DNA of 55,995 bases from Sediminibacterium sp. (GTDB lineage: Bacteria > Bacteroidota > Bacteroidia > Chitinophagales > Chitinophagaceae). Numbering within the stretch: the stretch's first letter is position 1; the number at the start of each line of letters is the position of its first letter. Shown in pieces: positions 51,997 to 55,995 of the stretch. A model generated the notes under the pieces. That model made no database searches. It saw only the letters and a list, made by a program, of their open reading frames with translations, and had not been told where the DNA came from. Made by a program: the position numbers and the translations under genes. The stretch lies in NCBI GenBank assembly GCA_028687975.1, contig JAQTZD010000001.1, positions 1 to 55,995 of the forward strand, read 5' to 3'.

Positions 51997-53256
51997 TTAT
52001 GCCATGTTTGCCTTTAGCGGCCGGTTCATGGAAAACACGGCAGATATCACAGCTGTTGCGATGAAATAAGCGTACAGCAAATAAGGGATACCCATCCACC
52101 ATTTACCTGCGCCAAACCAATCGCCTGTCTGGTACAACAATGCAATGCCCAGTGCCGACTTGGCCAGTTCCCAGCGCCATGCATTCGGGTTCCGGTCCAT
52201 GAGTTCTGTGTAGGCATATACAAACAGGAATACGAATGCGCCATAGTAGAACATACCAGGACTGCCAATACTGGCAATATTCCCGAACAAATAAGCAATG
52301 AACACCAACAACAGGATCAGCTGAATCCATATCCAAAACCTGAACAGCGGGGTGGTGGGTGTATCATATTTCTGAAAATGATAGGGGTCTTCAATTTTAT
52401 ACACGGGGTATTGCGCTGCAACATCAGCTGGTCGCCATCCGGTTGGCATGAACCAGACTCTGAATTTGTCTTTGATGTTTTTGGTACGCCAGGCGTCTTT
52501 GATCATGAGCCAGAAATGCATGAAGTTGATCCGGATGGGATTCCAGGTGCTGACCGGCCGGGTGATGCCGTACACAGCTTTTACATTCGGCAATTCTTCC
52601 TGGTACGTGCCAAACCATTTGTCCCAGAATATGAAGATCTGTCCATAGTTTTTATCGAGGTATTCGGGATTGATTGCATGGTGTACCCGGTGATGAGAAG
52701 GTGTTACAATGATTTTTTCGAGCCAGCCCATTTTATTGATGTGTTCGGTATGGTACCAAAACTGGGCAAAGAGGTGCAACGGCGCCACTACTGCAATCAC
52801 CTGTGCCGGAACACCCAGTAATGCCGCAGGCAGTAAAAAAATAGTGAACATCCGGAAGAAAGTGGAAATGCTCTGGCGGAGTGCACAGGCCAGGTTGAAG
52901 TCTTCGCTGCTGTGGTGAATCAGGTGTGCATTCCAGAAGAAATTGATTTCATGATCTATGCGGTGTACCAGGTAACCGGTCAGGTCCAGTGCCAGAAATG
53001 CGATAACATATGCAAGCGCCGAATTGGATACATGGTAGATGGCCAGGTTGTTGACCATCCATTCATAACTAATCAGTACAATACTGAGTCCCAGTACATC
53101 TTTTGTGGTATTGGTGATGCCGGATGTGAGGCTGGAAATCATGTCCATTGTGCGGACAGTTTCCTTCCCTTTTTTCCATCCCCACCATTTCTCCAGTATC
53201 ACGAGTAGCAGAAATACGGGTATTGCAATCAGCAGAATTTTTCCATATGTTTCCAT
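51997..53256 (-). CDS. Fatty acid hydroxylase / sterol desaturase family membrane protein
   Basis: A di-iron membrane oxygenase of 419 residues. The histidine boxes are HRIDH (98-102), HLIHH (111-115) and HHRVHH (188-193), with YHTEH around 168-172. About six to eight hydrophobic segments, some in a C-terminal extension (LILLVFIAYLFGNIASIG). Alkylglycerol monooxygenase-like proteins have this layout. It could hydroxylate a membrane lipid or carotenoid; the substrate is not predictable. Transcribed alone. Confidence 0.9.
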   Translation of the reverse strand: METYGKILLIAIPVFLLLVILEKWWGWKKGKETVRTMDMISSLTSGITNTTKDVLGLSIVLISYEWMVNNLAIYHVSNSALAYVIAFLALDLTGYLVHRIDHEINFFWNAHLIHHSSEDFNLACALRQSISTFFRMFTIFLLPAALLGVPAQVIAVVAPLHLFAQFWYHTEHINKMGWLEKIIVTPSHHRVHHAINPEYLDKNYGQIFIFWDKWFGTYQEELPNVKAVYGITRPVSTWNPIRINFMHFWLMIKDAWRTKNIKDKFRVWFMPTGWRPADVAAQYPVYKIEDPYHFQKYDTPTTPLFRFWIWIQLILLLVFIAYLFGNIASIGSPGMFYYGAFVFLFVYAYTELMDRNPNAWRWELAKSALGIALLYQTGDWFGAGKWWMGIPYLLYAYFIATAVISAVFSMNRPLKANMA

Positions 53257-53368
53257 GGCAGTAATCTTATGTTACTAAGTTATGCAGAATGCGGGTATAA
53301 CCCGAATTGTTGAACCCGAAGCGTTGGCTTTTTAAGTATTTTTATAAAAAATACCAATTGGTTGTGAT

Positions 53369-54619
53369 ATGAATGTAACTGTAATTGGCGGAGGGGTAGT
53401 AGGGCTTAGCAGCGCTTACTATTTAAGGGAGCAGGGTTGTGAGGTAACGGTCATTGATAAGGAGAATTTTCTGGACAATTGTTCATACGGAAATGCGGGT
53501 TATATCTGCCCCAGTCATTTTGTACCCCTGGCCACTCCGGGTATTGTTAAACAGGGCATCAAGTGGATGGGAGATCCCCGGAGCCCCTTTTATGTGCAGC
53601 CCCGTTTAGACCTGAACCTGATTAAGTGGGGCCTGAAATTCATGAAAGTAGCCAAGCCGGAGAATGTGGAACTGGCAGCCATTCCCCTGCGGGACATCGC
53701 CATCATCAGTCAGAAAATGTATGAATCCTGGACAAAAATTCCGGGCTTCGATTTTGCCTATGAGCACAAGGGTTTACTGGAAGTATTCCAGACAGATGCC
53801 GGTGAGGAAAAATGCAAACACCTGCTGGAAAAAGCACATGAGCTGGGATTAACCGATACGGTATTGCTCAATTACAACGAATTACAGGAACTGGAACCAC
53901 AAACCAGGATCAATGCAAAAGGAGCGCTGTTTTTTAAATGTGATGCACATTTGTATCCCAATAAACTCATGGCCGGTCTGCTGAATCAATTGCAGCAAAT
54001 GGGTGTCCGTTTCATTAAAGAAGAAGCGGTTACAGGGTTTGATAAAAAAGGGAAACAAATCACGGCCATCAGGACTGCAAAAAATATCTACACAACCGAT
54101 GCAGTAGTACTTGCTACCGGTTCCTGGAGCAGGGAGCTGGCTGCCAAATTGAATCTGGATTTGCTGCTCATGCCGGGCAGGGGCTATTCGGTTACGCTGG
54201 AAGATTCACCGTATAAGCTGAACCATCCGGCTGTACTGGTAGAGGGCCGCGCAGCATTGACTCCGATGGATGGCAATAAAATCCGTTTTGGCGGCACCAT
54301 GGAAATCACCTCCACCAAAACACCACCCAGATTGATTCGGGTTGAGGGTCTGTTGCAGGCTGTGAAAAAATTTTATCCCGATTTTGATGTGCCCATGCCT
54401 TCCGCAGATAAAATCTGGTACGGTTTCAGACCTTGTTCTGCGGATGGATTACCTTACCTCGGCAAGTCGTACAAATGGGATAATCTGGTCATTGCAACCG
54501 GTCATTCCATGATTGGTATGAGCCTGGGAGCGGGTACGGGCAAACTGGTGAGTGAAGTGCTGCTGGAACAGCCGCTAAGTATGGATATACGCCCATTTGA
54601 TCCGGACCGGTTCAGTTAA
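53369..54619 (+). CDS. FAD-dependent oxidoreductase, D-amino acid dehydrogenase (DadA) type
   Basis: The 416-residue protein starts MNVTVIGGGVVGLSSAYYL, the dinucleotide-binding GxGxxG, followed by NCSYGNAGYICPSHFVPLATPG, typical of DadA-like enzymes. The C-terminal FAD contacts (GFRPCSADGLPYLG and GHSMIGMSLGAGTGKLV) are present. It would oxidise D-amino acids, or hydroxyproline-type imino acids, to keto acids. No alanine racemase or proline gene is adjacent, so the substrate remains open. Confidence 0.9.
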   Translation: MNVTVIGGGVVGLSSAYYLREQGCEVTVIDKENFLDNCSYGNAGYICPSHFVPLATPGIVKQGIKWMGDPRSPFYVQPRLDLNLIKWGLKFMKVAKPENVELAAIPLRDIAIISQKMYESWTKIPGFDFAYEHKGLLEVFQTDAGEEKCKHLLEKAHELGLTDTVLLNYNELQELEPQTRINAKGALFFKCDAHLYPNKLMAGLLNQLQQMGVRFIKEEAVTGFDKKGKQITAIRTAKNIYTTDAVVLATGSWSRELAAKLNLDLLLMPGRGYSVTLEDSPYKLNHPAVLVEGRAALTPMDGNKIRFGGTMEITSTKTPPRLIRVEGLLQAVKKFYPDFDVPMPSADKIWYGFRPCSADGLPYLGKSYKWDNLVIATGHSMIGMSLGAGTGKLVSEVLLEQPLSMDIRPFDPDRFS

Positions 54620-54687
54620 ACGAATCTGCTTCGAAATTGTATTAATGGCTGGGTTAGCCTGAATGAATTTGTATTTTTACCAATAAT

Positions 54688-55995
54688 ATGGACTGTACCA
54701 ACGCTTTTTTGCCTTTTGAAGGCACAGGATATTTTTCTAAGATTGTAGCCGATTATCTGAAACAGGCCGATACACTTCGTCCGTTTTATCAGTATACACC
54801 TGATATGAACGGTATTCGCAGTGCCCTGGAAGCGCGGAAAAATACATCAACCGACCGCAATCTGCTGGTTACGGTATTGCGTGAGCAATACAATGGACTG
54901 GAGATGTCTGCAGCGGTGAAATCCAATATAGAACTGCTTACATCTCCCGATACATATACCATTACTACGGCACACCAGCCCAATATTTTTACCGGGCCAC
55001 TGTATTTTATTTATAAAATCATGCATGCGGTAAAGCTCGCGGAAGAATTATCGCAGCAGTTTCCCGGCAATCATTTTGTTCCTGTGTACTATATGGGCAG
55101 CGAAGATGCGGATCTGGATGAACTGGGCTTTGTGCATGTGGGCGGTCAGAAACTGGTATGGGATACAAAGCAAACCGGCGCTGTAGGAAGAATGAAGGTA
55201 GACAAGGCTTTTCTGAAAATCATTCAAAGCATCGAAGGACAGATTGCCGTACAACCACATGGTGTGGAACTGGTGACATTGTTCCGCTCCTGTTATGCTG
55301 AAGGGAAAACCATTCAGCAGGCTACGCTGGAACTGGTGAACCAGTTGTTTGCAGCCTATGGTGTGGTGGTGTTGATCCCGGATCAGCTTCAGTTAAAAGC
55401 CGCATTCATTCAAACAGTTACCAAAGAACTTACAGAACAGTTTTCTCATACGGTTGTTGAACAAACCGCAGCAGCATTGTCTCAACACTACAAAGTGCAG
55501 GCTGCCGGAAGAAACATCAATCTTTTTTATTTGCTGAACGACCAGCGGGTACGGATAGAGCAGGAGGGAGACCATTATACAGTTCAATCGCTGCAGCTGT
55601 CGTTTACAAAAGAAGAAATCCTGCAGGAACTACAGGCGCATCCCGAGCGCTTTAGCCCGAATGTAATATTGCGCGGTGTTTTTCAGGAGACCATTCTCCC
55701 GAACATCGCATTTATTGGCGGTGGCGGCGAACTGGCGTATTGGCTGGAATTAAAAAATGTATTTGAAGCGGCAGGTGTTCCTTATCCGGTGCTGGTGCTG
55801 AGAAATTCATTTCTCTTTGTAGAACAGGAACAGAAAGAACGCCTGGATAAACTGGGTATGAAAAGTGAAGACCTGTTTATACCCACCACTGATTATATCA
55901 ATGCGTTGGTAAAATCCAGCACATCCAATCAATTGGAATTAACCCGTGAGCTGGAAGAAGCTGCTGCTTTTTATCAGAAACTCAGCAATCTGGCA
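54688..55995 (+). CDS. bshC: Bacillithiol biosynthesis cysteine-adding enzyme BshC (5' part, cut by window end)
   Basis: The frame opens at ATG 54688 and stays open to the last base (436 codons), so the 3' end lies outside. The product starts MDCTNAFLPFEGTGYFSKIV and has TAHQPNIFTGPLYFIYKI, VYYMGSEDADLDELGF and the RGVFQETILPNIAFIGGGGE segment, hallmarks of BshC. BshC adds cysteine to glucosaminyl-malate in the last step of bacillithiol synthesis. Full-length family members have roughly 530 residues. It follows the DadA-like gene by 68 nt with a TATTTTTA box at 54672-54679 as possible -7 element. Confidence 0.95.
   Translation, partial: MDCTNAFLPFEGTGYFSKIVADYLKQADTLRPFYQYTPDMNGIRSALEARKNTSTDRNLLVTVLREQYNGLEMSAAVKSNIELLTSPDTYTITTAHQPNIFTGPLYFIYKIMHAVKLAEELSQQFPGNHFVPVYYMGSEDADLDELGFVHVGGQKLVWDTKQTGAVGRMKVDKAFLKIIQSIEGQIAVQPHGVELVTLFRSCYAEGKTIQQATLELVNQLFAAYGVVVLIPDQLQLKAAFIQTVTKELTEQFSHTVVEQTAAALSQHYKVQAAGRNINLFYLLNDQRVRIEQEGDHYTVQSLQLSFTKEEILQELQAHPERFSPNVILRGVFQETILPNIAFIGGGGELAYWLELKNVFEAAGVPYPVLVLRNSFLFVEQEQKERLDKLGMKSEDLFIPTTDYINALVKSSTSNQLELTRELEEAAAFYQKLSNLA

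Overview
The window looks like the chromosome of a member of the Bacteroidota, most likely Chitinophagales/Chitinophagaceae. Grounds for this: several promoters of the TTTG / TAnnTTTG type, two TonB-dependent receptors (one with a carboxypeptidase-like N-terminal domain), a DUF5686 outer-membrane protein, BshC of bacillithiol synthesis, a membrane-anchored PASTA protein without a kinase, and a Bacteroidota-style MobC/relaxase pair. The family-level placement is inference.

The left 24 kb is a visibly AT-richer accessory island ending beside a tRNA-Asp gene (24154-24227, minus). It has two parts. The defence part (1-17.2 kb) holds a minus-strand operon (11684 down to 1700, probably on to 182) in which a type I restriction-modification system and a short type II CBASS system are interleaved gene by gene: half-HsdS, HsdM, CD-NTase, E2-like protein, HsdS, patatin phospholipase, HsdR, SprT/YgjP-like metallopeptidase, two unknown genes, Fic. 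Gene junctions from half-HsdS to the metallopeptidase are 7 nt or less, or overlap. Divergent from it, on the plus strand, lie a Panacea-type toxin-antitoxin pair (12028-13390), a roughly 300-nt non-coding stretch full of hairpins behind its own promoter, and a bacterial ubiquitin-like conjugation operon (13803-17101): DUF2188 protein, ubiquitin-like protein ending in Gly-Gly, CEHH/E2-like protein, JAB/JAMM isopeptidase, E1-like protein. A broken copy of the 3' end of the unknown gene at 933-1439 follows at 17106-17199.

The mobility part (17.2-24.0 kb) has a relaxase, MobC, a candidate oriT, a ParA-like ATPase with a small membrane protein, an iteron-like repeat cluster, a primase-helicase-like ATPase, an excisionase-like HTH protein and a membrane coiled-coil protein. 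No integrase is visible; if one exists it lies left of the window.

From 24.3 kb on the sequence is ordinary core genome with higher GC: accA, dapA, a secreted PIG-L/LmbE deacetylase with two microproteins and a sodium:solute symporter, a GH13 enzyme, an HtrA protease (convergent, sharing a palindromic terminator with the GH13 gene), an acyl-CoA reductase divergent from a ferredoxin, ddl, PASTA protein, rhodanese, DUF5686 protein, trhO, purC, a large TonB receptor, pdhB coupled to a second TonB receptor, a sigma-54-type response regulator lacking a DNA-binding domain, signal peptidase I, cytidine deaminase, a fatty-acid-hydroxylase-family protein, a D-amino acid dehydrogenase-like oxidase and the first 436 codons of bshC.

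The most unusual content is the intercalated CBASS/type I RM operon, next to a second, complete ubiquitin-like system.
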